The notes below the pieces were generated by a model. The model did not search any database. It was not told the origin of the DNA and worked only from the letters and a program-made list of their open reading frames with translations. A DNA stretch of 64,000 bases from Bog-473 sp963745665. Lineage in GTDB: Bacteria; Actinomycetota; Acidimicrobiia; Acidimicrobiales; RAAP-2. Made by a program: the position numbers and the translations under genes. The DNA is taken from positions 1,178,001 to 1,242,000 of the forward strand of contig CAVUYE010000002.1 in the NCBI GenBank assembly GCA_963745665.1, read 5' to 3'. Below are positions 30,891-40,516 of this stretch, piece by piece. Positions within the stretch are counted from its first letter, which is position 1. Each line of letters starts with the position of its first letter.

Positions 30891-32169
30891 CTACGACTCG
30901 GAGGTCACTCCGAAGCGCTCGGTGTAGAAGGCCAGGGCCTTGCGCCGCTCGACCGGGTCCAGGCCGAACTGCGCTCGAGGTCGTAGGCCACGGCACCGTG
31001 CGACTGCCCCGCGGGTGCGTCGCCATGAAGGCCGCCATGGACGCCCTGGCGCGAGCGTCGAGGGGTTGGCCCGCCAGCTCGTAGACCCGTCCCACCATGG
31101 CGAGGTCGTCGGCCATGAACTCGTCGAAGTGGACGTCGATCGGTCTGGTCTGCCGGCAGGATGGAATCGCGCTCGTCGGCGCAGCGGCGCAGCATGCGCT
31201 CGAGACGGTCGGCCCAGTAGGCGCCCATGCCCTCGACGTCGACGCGGTCGCGGGTGAGCCGGGCCGTGTAGGCGATCATCGTCACCATGGACGCGGTGAC
31301 CGACACCGGGTCGCGGTGCGTGACCACGAAGGTGGCGTCGGGGAAGGTGTCGACCAGCGCGGGGAACTGCTCCAGGTGCTGGGGCGACTTGAGGACCCAG
31401 CGGCTGCCGCCCCGCAGCCACTGCAGCACCTGGAGGATCTTGCGGAGGTAGGCGTAGCTCGGGCGCTGGTCGCGGGCCAGGTAGGCGTCGCGCCACAGTC
31501 GGCATGGGAGCCGTCGTCTCGAAGAGCATGGTCGAGAAGTCGATGGCCAGGAGCTGGATCTCCTCGTGGGTGTGCTCGACCGTCATCTCGTGCATCCGGT
31601 TGAAGTACGGGCAGGGCGGTGTTGAGGAAGCGAGAGCGCCATCTCGGTGCGCTCCAGGCGAGGGTCGGGCGCGCCGGGCGCTGGGACTGCTCGCGCCTGC
31701 GGCAGGACCGGCTCCAGGCTCTCCCAGTAGGGGAGTGAGCGCAGCGCGGGGTCGGCCGACATCAGGTTGTGCAGGTGGGTGGTGCCGGTCCGGGGCAGCC
31801 CGCAGATGATGATCGGTGCGACGATCTGCTCGTCGAGGATCTCGGGGTGTCGTCGCGAGGAGGTCCTCGATGAGCAGCCGGTTCTTGAGCAAACCGAGGA
31901 TGAACGTGTGCTGCTGCATGATGCCGGCGCCGTTGAAGCCGCCCTCTTCGCGCATGGCGCGGCACAGCAGGTCGAGCCGCTCGACGAAGTCCGTCGGCAC
32001 CGAAGTCGTCCAGGCCCGTCTCCGCACGCGCCGCTGTCCATGAGCTCCGCCGGGTCGAGGGTCAGCTGCGACCCCGCCTCCTCCATGAAGTCGAGGATGG
32101 CCCGGACCTCGTCGCTGTAGCGCGGCTCGGCCAGGTCGTCGATGCGGACGGCGGCGGGCGCACACTCAT
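30891..32169 (-). CDS. Sulfotransferase family protein (heavily frameshifted)
   Basis: The PAPS-binding loop 'GLPRTGTTHLHNLMSADP', the later 'SRWVLKSPQHLEQFPAL' and 'PDATFVVTHRDPVSVTASM' (3'-phosphate motif) identify a Sulfotransfer_3-type enzyme. The N-terminal helical part ('DDLAEPRYSDEVRAILDFM') and the C-terminus 'GLDPVERRKALAFYTERFGV' match actinobacterial members. About ten +1 shifts are needed for roughly 420 residues. The start ATG (32167-32169) overlaps the stop of the DUF1214 gene, so the pair is coupled. It would sulfate a lipid, sterol or glycan; the acceptor is not predictable. Confidence 0.83.
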
Positions 32170-33235
32170 ACGGTGTCCACCGGCAGGACCTCCACCTGGG
32201 GCTGCTCGGGTGTCGCCGTCGGGCAGGAACCAGCGGAACCAGATGCGGCCCGACCGGTGGCCGGCGGTGGAGACCCAGTTGGGATGCGCCGGGCGCCGGG
32301 CGGACACGACGATGATCCACGAGCCGTCGGTTCGTACTGCACCTCGGCGCCGTTGATGGTCACCCGCTCGTAGTCGTAGTTGTAGGTGTGGAGGAGGCGG
32401 TTCCACAGGCACATGTTCCAGAAGACGCACTCGGGCGATCGCCCGCGGATGACCAGGGCCTCGTCGTCGGCCAGCTCGAAGGCACCCATGGCGTAGGCGG
32501 CGTCGCCGGCCGCCCACCCGAAGGTGGTGGTCGGGACCGGGTAGGGCGGGTCGATGGCGTTGGGCGTGCCGAGCGGGATGGGCACGATGCTGGCCTGCTC
32601 GCGGACCCACGTCGTGGCGGCCCGGATGCGCCGGGCCAGGTCGGCGTCGTCCTGACGGTAGGTCTCGGGCGGATCGTCCGCCTCGATGTGCCAGGCGGCC
32701 CGCCGGCCCCGCCGGGGATCGTCGAGGTAGTCGCGGGTGATGGCGGCCACGGCGTCGGGCTCCAGGCGGATCCAGAGGACGCCGGGCTCGGCGGGGTCGG
32801 TCGGGGAGATGACGATGTGGATGGCCCCGTCGGCGTCCCGCTCCACGCCTTCGCTGTTGGCGGACCCGACGATCCGGGTGGAGTAGCGCCCGTCGTCCGG
32901 GACCGCCGTAGACGGTCAGCGACATGTAGACGGCGTCGCCCGGATCGAGCCTGACCCGATAGGTGCGGGCGGGGTCGATCGGCGCGTAGCAGTAGAAGGC
33001 GTCGGCGTTGTCGCCGCCCCACTTCTTGTACGGGCCCACGATCTCGACGAAGCGGGGCCGGGCCTTGTCGGCCCACACGTTCACCTCGGCGGCCACCTGC
33101 AGGATGGACAGCACCCACTTGTGCGCTTCCAGAAGCGTCTCGGGGTCGTCGGCGAGCTGCTCCACCATGCGCGCGTGGGTCGCGCCGACGGTGTCGAGCA
33201 GTTCGGTGAATGCCAGTCTCGGTCTCGGTCGTCAT
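32166..33235 (-). CDS. DUF1214 domain protein (frameshifted)
   Basis: 'MTTETETGIHELLDTVG' (after correction) starts a protein with 'KARPRFVEIVGPYKKWGGDN', 'AFYCYAPIDPARTYRVRLD', 'RSPECVFWNMCLWNRLLHTY' and the C-terminal 'HPNWVSTAGHRSGRIWFRW', the DUF1214 pattern. Four or five +1 shifts break it; length is about 355 residues. DUF1214 proteins have no proven chemistry, but they recur next to sulfotransferases in actinobacteria, as here, and the two genes overlap by ATGA at 32166-32169. Confidence 0.8.
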
Positions 33236-33322
33236 GATCCCCCCATGTCGAGTGGCGACCGATCATAGGGAGCATCCGGGCATCGGGCACCGGGGGAGGC
33301 CGAGGAAGGGATCAGCGGGATA

Positions 33323-34853
33323 TCAGGAGCTGATGACGGCAGCGATCGGAGGGTGTCGCCGTGTGGCGCGTCGAGCTCTTGTCGCTGGTGTTCCCAGCGG
33401 GCCAGGATCCACGTCGAGCGCGGCGATGCCGGCGAACCAGACGAGATTGCCGAAGGGCAACACGCTCCAGGTGACCATGGCGCACAGCACGCAGATCCCG
33501 GCGCGACGAAGTCGCGGATCGCAGCCCGTGCAGGCCAGCAGCGGGAGGGCCCACAACACGTACCAGGGTTGGGATTGGTCGCACAGACGGCCATCACGCC
33601 GAAGCCCAGCGCGAGGGCGCCGACCCAGCTGGCCCGTCGCGGCAGCAGCAGGACGATGGCAACGGCGACGACGATGCCCGCCAGTTGGACGGTGTTGGCG
33701 AGGCTCGACGACGTGGAACCGGCCAGGTTCAAGAGTGAGAACGAGCTGGCGACGGTGGCCTCCGAGGCGGATCGCAACCAGCTGAAGCCGTCGCCGCCGC
33801 TCGGCGAGCCCGCCGACGACCAACGCGACCGAGGGTCAGGGCCAGCGCACCCACGAAGAAGGCGTGGCCCGACGACGCCACGAGCCCTGCCAGCACCACC
33901 AGGCGATGGCCAGCACGGCGAGGGCCGCAGGCGCCTTGACCGTGAGGGCCAGGGCGGCCAGGCAGAGCGCCCACCACGGTCGCTTGGTGAGCGCCAGGGC
34001 GACGCCGGCCACGACGAGGCTGATCATGACGGCGTCGTTGTGGATGCCGGCGACGAAGACGATGAGCACCGCCGGGTTCGCCACGCCGGCGACGACCGCT
34101 TCGGACCGGGTTGATGCCCCGGGCAGCGGCCGCACGAGCGACCCCCCAGGCGCACAGGACGAGGCTCGCCACGACGGCCACGCGCCACGCCTTCGACGGC
34201 GATCCACGGGTGCCCACCCGAAACCGCTGCGGACAGCCGCAGAAAGATCGACCGCGCCCGGCCCGTAGATGGAGGGGCCGGTCAGGTACTTCGGATCGAC
34301 GGCCGACAGCCAGATGGAGTGGTGACCGAGGAGACGCGACGGGGCTCGAAGCCGCCGAAGCCCGACGCCACCAACTTGCCCTGGGCCACGTAGACCCAGA
34401 CGTCCTGGCTGGCGAAGGGAGCGGCCAGCAACAAGGGCGCGGCCCATGCGGCCATGCACCCACCAGATGCTGTGCGGCACTGCAGCGCTCGGATCGGCCC
34501 GCACGGTGCGCCAGAGACTGAGCCAGGCCAACACCAGGAGCACGACGCCGATGACCACCGCACCCAGGACCAGCAGGTGGCACGGAGCCGACTCCGGTCG
34601 TTGGCCGGCTCGGTCCATCGCGGGGAGGGCCGGCCCCTCCCAGCGGGGAGCGGAGCCCGAGGCCGCGAAGGGCCAGAGATGGGCGGCGTGAGGCCCATAC
34701 GGTGAGGCGGGAAGATCGCTGGCCAGCGCCAGTAGGGCGGAGCCGGCGGCACCCAGGACGGCCGTGGGCACGAGACCGAGCGTCCGGATCCTCGCGTGGC
34801 GCGGCCTCTCTCCCGGGCGAGCCCCGGTCCAATTCCAGCGAGCCGACGCTCAC
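33323..34853 (-). CDS. GT-C membrane mannosyltransferase, MptB-like (frameshifted)
   Basis: A polytopic protein with the family features of polyprenol-phosphomannose-dependent alpha-mannosyltransferases. The early extracytoplasmic loop contains the catalytic Asp in 'APFASQDVWVYVAQGKLV'. 'DPKYLTGPSIYGPGAV', 'GIHNDAVMISLVVAGVAL' and 'PWYVLWALPLLACTG' near the C-terminus follow. Several +1 shifts break it; length is about 500 residues from GTG 34853. In actinobacteria such enzymes build lipomannan/lipoarabinomannan or related glycolipids in the membrane. The assignment to MptB rather than another GT87-like family is moderate. Confidence 0.75.
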
Positions 34854-35026
34854 GAGGGAATTATCGGCTGGTCGGGCCCGTTCTGAAGTGATTCATCTGA
34901 CGTGTTCCGTGAGATCCAGCACCGTGCGACGCACTGTGCCGTCACTTCCCCGGGAGACCCGAGCCTCCAACCGTGCGTGTCCATCAGCCAGAATGACGGG
35001 GTCTCAAAACAGACGAACGAGGAGAA

Positions 35027-35236
35027 ATGATGGCGACGCCACGCGACGACCTCCCAGTCTTCGAGGAACCGGATCCACTCGATCCGGAAGATGCCGCGGA
35101 GATCGCTCCACTCGACAACGAGACGGACTTCGACGACGAGCAAGAGGAGGACCAAGTCCCGCTCGACGAGACGGAAGCCGCCGAGGCCGGAGTTCTGCTC
35201 GATGATCCCGAAGCCCTCTCCGAAGACGACGAGTAG
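35027..35236 (+). CDS. Small highly acidic protein
   Basis: 69 residues after an AGGAGA ribosome site; two adjacent ATG codons (35027, 35030) can start it. More than a third of the residues are Asp or Glu ('DFDDEQEEDQVPLDETEAAE'), with only one Arg and no Lys, Cys or aromatic core, so it should be disordered. It lies 173 bases from the divergent GT-C gene. I do not recognise a family; a DNA-mimic or chaperone-like role is conceivable but unsupported. Confidence 0.6.
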   Translation: MMATPRDDLPVFEEPDPLDPEDAAEIAPLDNETDFDDEQEEDQVPLDETEAAEAGVLLDDPEALSEDDE

Positions 35237-35252
35237 CACTGAATTGCCCGAG

Positions 35253-35323
<71 letters not shown>

Positions 35324-35335
35324 GAATCGGGGAGC

Positions 35336-35354
35336 AGTCTAAAGCCTCTACTCT
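35336..35354. promoter_or_regulatory. Back-to-back -10 boxes for tRNA-Gly and the hemoglobin gene
   Basis: On the - strand TAGACT (35341-35336) lies 12 bases before the tRNA 5' end. On the + strand TACTCT (35349-35354) ends 7 bases before GTG 35362, making a leaderless mRNA likely. The two promoters face away from each other within 20 bases. Confidence 0.5.
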
Positions 35355-35361
35355 CGACCCC

Positions 35362-35742
35362 GTGGACACACTCTACGAGCGGGTCGGTGGTGAGCCGTTC
35401 TTCGTCGACCTGGTCGACCGCTTCTATCTCGGGGTGGCCGGCGACCCGTTGTTGCGGCCGCTGTACCCTGATGATCTCGCCGAGTCGTCGCGCCACCTCG
35501 CGTTGTTTCTGGTGCAGTACTGGGGCGGCCCGACGACCTACGGCGAGGAGCGCGGCCACCCGCGCCTCCGCATGCGCCACGCCCCCTTCGTCATCGGCCC
35601 GGCGGAACGCGATGCGTGGCTGCGCCACATGCTCGGTGCGGTGCTCGAACTGGAGTCGGCTTCTCGGATCGGCCCAGACGATGCGCTCGAGCTCCGCGAC
35701 TATCTCGAGATGGCGGCCACGTCGCTCGTCAACTCGCCCTGA
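35362..35742 (+). CDS. glbO: Truncated hemoglobin, group II
   Basis: 126 residues with a 2-on-2 globin pattern: 'MDTLYERVGGEPFFVDLVDR', Tyr22 at B10, proximal His73 in 'LRMRHAPF' and Trp86 (G8) in 'ERDAWLRHML', the group II combination. It binds O2 or NO and protects against nitrosative or oxidative stress. GTG 35362 is the only sensible start and has a -10 box just upstream. The frame is intact. It is divergent from tRNA-Gly and convergent with the next crotonase. Confidence 0.92.
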   Translation: MDTLYERVGGEPFFVDLVDRFYLGVAGDPLLRPLYPDDLAESSRHLALFLVQYWGGPTTYGEERGHPRLRMRHAPFVIGPAERDAWLRHMLGAVLELESASRIGPDDALELRDYLEMAATSLVNSP

Positions 35743-35754
35743 CTGTCCGGGCAC

Positions 35755-36567
35755 TCAGTCCTTGAAATCGGGCGTCCGGCCCTCCTTGCGCGCCGCCACG
35801 GACTCCTCGAAGTTACGCGTGGTGATGCGGACGAAGAGCTGGGAGGTGCCCTCTGCGTCCATGTGGGACTGCAGGTTGCTGGCGTCGAGACTGTTCCACA
35901 GTTGGCGCTTGGTCAGCTCGACGCCCGCCCGGCTCCAGCCGTTGATCCGGTCCGCCAGTTCGAAGCAGGCGGGCAGCAGCGCATCCGTCGGCACGACACG
36001 TGACACGAGCCCGATCCGGTCAGCCTCGCCGGAGTCCACGTCACGTCCGGTGAGCATGATCTCGGCGGCCCTCGAGTGCCCAATGGACCGGGGGAGGAGG
36101 AAGCTCAGCCCGAGCTCGGCGGCCGTGAGGCCGTTGTTGATGCCGGCCGCCCGGAAATAGGCCGCCTCCGAGGCGATCCGGATGTCCGCAGCCAGCGCCA
36201 GACAGAACCCGCCGCCGATGGCGGCTCCGTTGACGGCGGCGACGACCGGTTGGTGCAGCCGGCGGATGGTCGAGATCACGTCGTCCAGCAGCTCCATGGA
36301 GCGCAAGGCGATGGTCGGCAGGGTCAAGCCGTCCATGTTGGGCATGGTGCCGGGGTTTTCGTGGTCCGCCCCCGAGCAGAACCCGCGACCCGCTCCCGTG
36401 ATGACCACAACCCGAACGCCGTTGTCACGGCCGATCTCACGCAGGGCGTCCCGGAACGGGATCATGACATCGAACGCCATGGCGTTCATGCGCTCCGGCC
36501 GGTTCAGCGTGACGACGGCAACGTTGGGGTGGGGCCGGGTGATCTCGGTGAAGGACATGCGCGGCAT
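35755..36567 (-). CDS. Enoyl-CoA hydratase/isomerase family protein lacking both hydratase glutamates
   Basis: 270 residues with crotonase motifs 'ITGAGRGFCSGADHENPG' and 'NGAAIGGGFCLALAADIRIA'. Aligned to rat hydratase, the first catalytic Glu (GGGCEL) is Cys here (GGGFCL) and the second (QPEI) is Gly (RAAGI). Simple enoyl-CoA hydration is therefore unlikely. The motif 'AAELGLSFLLPRSIGHSRA' matches a group of mycobacterial EchA proteins of unknown reaction. ATG at 36567 or, equally well, at 36558 (MSFTEI). The frame is intact. Confidence 0.88.
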   Translation of the reverse strand: MPRMSFTEITRPHPNVAVVTLNRPERMNAMAFDVMIPFRDALREIGRDNGVRVVVITGAGRGFCSGADHENPGTMPNMDGLTLPTIALRSMELLDDVISTIRRLHQPVVAAVNGAAIGGGFCLALAADIRIASEAAYFRAAGINNGLTAAELGLSFLLPRSIGHSRAAEIMLTGRDVDSGEADRIGLVSRVVPTDALLPACFELADRINGWSRAGVELTKRQLWNSLDASNLQSHMDAEGTSQLFVRITTRNFEESVAARKEGRTPDFKD

Positions 36568-36634
36568 CGTAGAACCCGCTCACCATTTCCCGCTGCGACG
36601 ACCAGTGGCCGTGGTGGGCCGAGCCGATGAGGAG

Positions 36635-37665
36635 CTAGGCCACGTGCTGACCGGACGGCCGGGCCTTGGCCTGTGGTGCCTCCTTGCGGGCGATCCAGCG
36701 CAGGCGGGCCGCTCGGGCATCCCAGTCGTACACGACGGCGGTGCCGGCGATGTAGTCGTTCAGGGCACGCCGGTCGCGCTGGTAGACGATGCCGAGGAAC
36801 CCGATGCCAAGCGTGAGGAACAAGGGTGATCCCGAGTCCCACCGTCCGGAAGACGGCCTGGCGTCCGCTGATCGGCGCGCCCTGCGCGGTCACCACCTGC
36901 AGCCCCAGGATCGCCATGCCCAGCGTCTTTCCACTCACCGCCCATTGATACGTGAAGTAGAGGAACTCCCAGATCGTCAGCACGATGAAGGCCGCCAGCT
37001 GGTGGTTGGTCAACGTGAACGAGTGTCCGGTCACCAGTTTGAGCGCTGCGTTGAGCAGTGCCACGCCCAAGCGTGTAGAGACCCCACGACGCTCCGACAT
37101 CGGCGGCGAACGCGGCCAATCGGCTGATCGCGCCGGCGTAGTTTCCCTGGCGCCCGACGGTCAGCGCGGCCGAGGGGACGGGGATGGTCGTCATGACGTC
37201 AGGACCGCGTCGGCCCACGAGCAGGGGCGGACCGAGCGGGCCAGGCGGCGATCTTCTTGCGCCGCCCGATGAGACGGTTGCCCCAGCGCAGCATGAAGTC
37301 GTCCAATCCGACGCCCTGGGACCGGATCGACATCGAGCACCTCGGTCAGGATTCCTGTCGTCGACCGGGCGATGATCGACCCAGTTCGGTCTGCTCGACC
37401 AGGGCGTCGATGTCGATCTGGTTGACGATGGCATTGATGTCGACCCGTCTCGATGATCTGCTGCACGTCGACCCGCTCGATGATCTTCTGCACGTCCACC
37501 CGATCGATGATCTTCTCGACGTCGACCCGTTCGATGATCTTCTCGACGTCGACCTTGTCCAGGATGGAGTCGATGTCGATGGCGTCGACGATCAGCGGCA
37601 CGATGTGCTCCGCCAGCGATTGCGCCAGTTGCTCCACCCTGCTGCCGATCGGGTTGGTGACTCAT
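36635..37665 (-). CDS. RDD family membrane protein with N-terminal 'VDVxxIIxR' repeats (frameshifted)
   Basis: The N-terminal part repeats 'VDVEKIIERVDVEKIIDR' at least five times, then 'VRSQGVGLDDFMLRWGNRLI', then the RDD domain: 'NYAGAISRLAAFAADVGASW' (carrying the family Arg/Asp), 'LGMAILGLQVVTAQGAPISG' and 'GFLGIVYQRDRRALNDYIAG'. This order (helical VD-repeats followed by RDD helices) is known from actinobacterial RDD proteins. Several +1 shifts split it; the repeats, the 37194 ATG region and the C-terminal piece appear as separate frames. The start is 37665 (MSHQPDRQQ) with one correction, or 37637 without. Function is unknown; some RDD proteins act as ion exchangers. Confidence 0.75.
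37441..37580 (-). repeat. Tandem repeat encoding the VDVxxIIxR units
   Basis: About 27-base units containing GATGATCTTC and GACGTCGACC recur four to five times in register with the nine-residue protein repeat of the RDD gene. The neighbouring units near 37500-37560 are nearly identical at DNA level, which suggests recent duplication or selection for identity. Confidence 0.7.
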
Positions 37666-37781
37666 GCGTCCGGCGGGCTCTGTGACATTTCAGTGATCTT
37701 CTCATCCCCGGCCGGTGCAAGTGGGACATCGATCGGGTACCGTCGAAACGGTCGGGATCGGCAGAAACCTGAGGAGGCACT

Positions 37782-38552
37782 GTGGAGTTCGAGCGCTACG
37801 AAGACGGAGTCCCGTCCTGGGTGGACTCTGGGCAGCACGGACCTGGCCAAGTCGAGGGAGTTCTACGGAGCGCTCTTCGGCTGGAACTGCCCTGAGGGAC
37901 CGCCCGAGGCCGGCGGCTATTCGGTCTGCGACCTGGACGGGAAGACCGTGGCCGGTCTCGGTCCGCACATGAATCCCGACATGCCGCCGGTCTGGATGAC
38001 CTACGTCAACGTCGACAGTGCCGATGCCACGGTCGCCAAGGGCGCCGCCAATGGTGGCACGGTCTTCGTTCCCCCGATGGACGTCATGGACGCCGGCCGG
38101 ATGGCAGTCTTCGCCGATCCCGTCGGTGCGGTCATCGGACTCTGGCAGCCCGGACAGCACACCGGGGCCCAGGTGGCCAACGAACCCGGCACGTACTGCT
38201 GGAGCGAGCTGATCACGACGGACCTCGACGCGTCGAAGGCCTTCTACGGCGCGGTGTTCGGCTGGGGTGCCGAGGACCAGGGTCCTCCGGGAGGCCCACC
38301 GGCCTACACCGAATGGAAGCTGGCGGGAGGTCGGTCGGCGGCATGATGCAGAAGTCCGCCGACATGCCGGCGGACATGCCACCGTCGTGGGGCGTGTACT
38401 TCGCGGTGGCGGACACCGACGCCACGGTGGCCAAGGCACAGGAGCTCGGCGCCAGCCTTTTCATGGGGCCGACCGACATCGAACCCGGGCGGTTCGCCGT
38501 GCTCGCCGACGACGTGGGCGCCGTCTTCAGCGTCCTGCAACTCAAGGAATAG
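37782..38552 (+). CDS. VOC (glyoxalase/bleomycin resistance) protein with two domains (frameshifted)
   Basis: GTG 37782 follows GAGGAGG. Two VOC halves are seen: 'STDLAKSREFYGALFGWNCP' and, later, 'TTDLDASKAFYGAVFGWGAE', each followed by 'FADPVGAVIGLWQPG' or 'LADDVGAVFSVLQLKE'. Three +1 shifts (one near 37823, two near 38335) give 255 residues. The first shift is best explained by an extra T or C (WVDLGSTD) rather than a G. Proteins of this two-domain type are common in actinobacteria; ligand and reaction are unknown. Confidence 0.85.
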
Positions 38553-38563
38553 CGGCCCCCCGG

Positions 38564-39731
38564 ATGGAGCACCGCCGCCTCGGTCGCACCGGTCACGACA
38601 GCAGCGTCGCCGTCTTGGGTGGCGCCGCCTGCTGGGCCGCCAGCGTCGAGGAGGCGGGGGAGTGGCTGCGGCTTGCCCTCGATCACGGGGTGAACCACCT
38701 CGACATCGCGCCGCAGTACGGAGCGGCCGAGTCCGTGGTGGGTCCGCACCTGGCCGCGCACCGCGAGGAGCTCTTCGTCGCGGGCAAGACGCTCCGGGCC
38801 AACCCCGATGGCGTCAGCGATCAGTTCGACACGACCCGTCGCCTGCTGCACGCGGACGTCCTCGACCTCTACCAGGCCCATGCGGTGACGTCACTGGCCG
38901 AGCTCGACCGCCGGTCGCCGGCGCTCGAGCGCATCCTCGCCCTGCGCGACGCCGGGCACACCCGGTTCGCCGGGATCACGGGACACGACATGGAGGTGCC
39001 GCGTGGCCCACCTCGAGGCGCTCCGCCGGTTCGACCTCGACACGGTGATGTTCCCGGTCTATCCCGCTCTGTGGTCCCGCCCGGAGTACCGCGAACCGGC
39101 GGAGGAGCTCCTGGCCGTCTGCGCCGAGCGCGACGTGGGCGTCATGGTGATCAAGGCGGCGGCACGACGGCCCTGGGCCGACCGTCGCCCCTTGGGTGAA
39201 GCGGTCGCGGGCAGCGACGGAACCTCGGCCCGCTGGGCCGACTCGTGGTACGAGCCGCAGGCCAGCGACGACGAGCTCGATCGCGGCATCCACTTCGCAC
39301 TGTCGACGCCCGGCGTGCACGCCTTCTGTACCCCGGGCGACATTGCGTTGCTGCCGCGGGTGTTGGCCTCGGCCGAACGCTACGCGCCCATGACCGACAG
39401 CGGGCGCACGAAGGCAATCGAAGCCATGGCGGCCGAGGAACTGATCTTCCCCATGCCGCGCTCGAGACCGGGCGGGCTCAGTCCGCCTGCAGCGCGGCCG
39501 ACGACCGATGCGGAAGGCGTCGTCGTCACCCGGCATCGGGCGGTGGCGACACGACAATGCCCTGGCCCAGGCCGCGGAAGCGGTCACGCAGGAGACCGGG
39601 CAGCTCGTCGAAGGTGCCGCAGGGGACGAGGGTGTCGAGCACGTCGTCGGAGAGGACGCTCGGCCAGGTCGTCCCAGCGGTCGTGGCGGATGAGATCCCG
39701 GAGGCGCGGCCCGACCTCGGTCCAGCCGTAG
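38564..39731 (+). CDS. Aldo/keto reductase family protein (frameshifted, 3' end uncertain)
   Basis: 'MEHRRLGRTGHDSSVAVLGG' and 'LALDHGVNHLDIAPQYGAAE' are the AKR N-terminal barrel, with 'DLYQAHAVTSLAELDRRSPA' and 'RDAGHTRFAGITGHDMEV' further on. After one +1 shift near 39000 it continues 'VMFPVYPALWSRPEYREPAE'. The usual AKR Tyr is in 'PQYGAAES'. It has the look of an NAD(P)-dependent oxidoreductase, AKR5/YccK-like. The last 200 bases overlap the LLM gene antisense, and no earlier stop is reached in the corrected frame; the real protein probably ends near 39480. Confidence 0.78.
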
Positions 39732-40516
39732 AGCTCGAGCGTCGGTGTGTACGCCGGGGTCGAGTAGAGGAAGGCCAGCAGACGGCGCTGGCGCTCCCGT
39801 TCGATCAGGACGGCCTCGAGCGTCGCTCCGGTGATGACCGACGTCCCGATAACGGTCTCGAATCCGGATTCGGCCAGATCGCGTCCGGCGGCACGTGCAC
39901 CGTCGGCCAGGGCAGGCAGGCAGGTTTCACGCAGGTAGCGCGGATTCGAGTTGGTCGGGTGGCTGACGAAGCCGTCGGCGACTGCGCCGGCGAGGGCGCA
40001 GGCCTTTCGTTGCACTCCGCCGAGGTAGATCGGTGGCGCCTGCGTCGTCGCGTCCGGTCCCGGGTTGAAGTACGGCTGCATCCGGGTCACGCGGTAGTGC
40101 GGGCTCTGGTAGTCGGGCGGGGCGCCGGAGGCGAAGGACACGAACGCGGCGCGCACTGCGCCCACGTAGTCGCCGAGCCGGGCAATGGGGTCGTCCCCGA
40201 ACGGGACGGCATACCGGTCCTCGATGTTCTGGCGGATCTGCGTCCCGAGGCCGAGCTCGAAGCGCCCATCGCTGAGCTTGGCGAGGTCCCAAGCCGCATA
40301 GGCGAGGAGGGTCGGGCTGCGGGCGAAGGCGAGCGTCACACTGGTGCGGACGGTGATCCGCTCAGTGTGCTCGGCCACCAGCAGCGCGACCGCCATGGAA
40401 TCGTGCACGGTCTCGGCCACGTGCAGGCCGTCGTAGCCGAGTCGCTCGACCCGCTGCGCGTGGGCGATGGCGTCCGGCAGGCTGAGACGCGGGTCCATGC
40501 CCGCGTAGACCCTCAC
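39526..40516 (-). CDS. LLM class F420-dependent oxidoreductase (one frameshift)
   Basis: GTG 40516 overlaps the crotonase stop (GTGA). The barrel begins 'VRVYAGMDPRLSLPDAIAHA', with 'GYDGLHVAETVHDSMAVALL', 'TSVTLAFARSPTLLAYAAWD' and 'LSDGRFELGLGTQIRQNIED', typical of luciferase-like F420 enzymes. One +1 shift near 39665 is needed for the end 'LVPCGTFDELPGLLRDRF' and the stop at 39526; corrected length is 329 residues. It would use F420 or flavin to oxidise or reduce a small molecule. It is coupled to the crotonase before it. Confidence 0.87.

Noticed and set aside
37194..37637. The VD-repeat frame as a gene separate from the RDD gene
   Set aside because: Known actinobacterial RDD proteins carry the same repeats at their N-terminus, and linking sequence ('VPLLVGRRGPDVMTTIPV') joins the two after frame correction.
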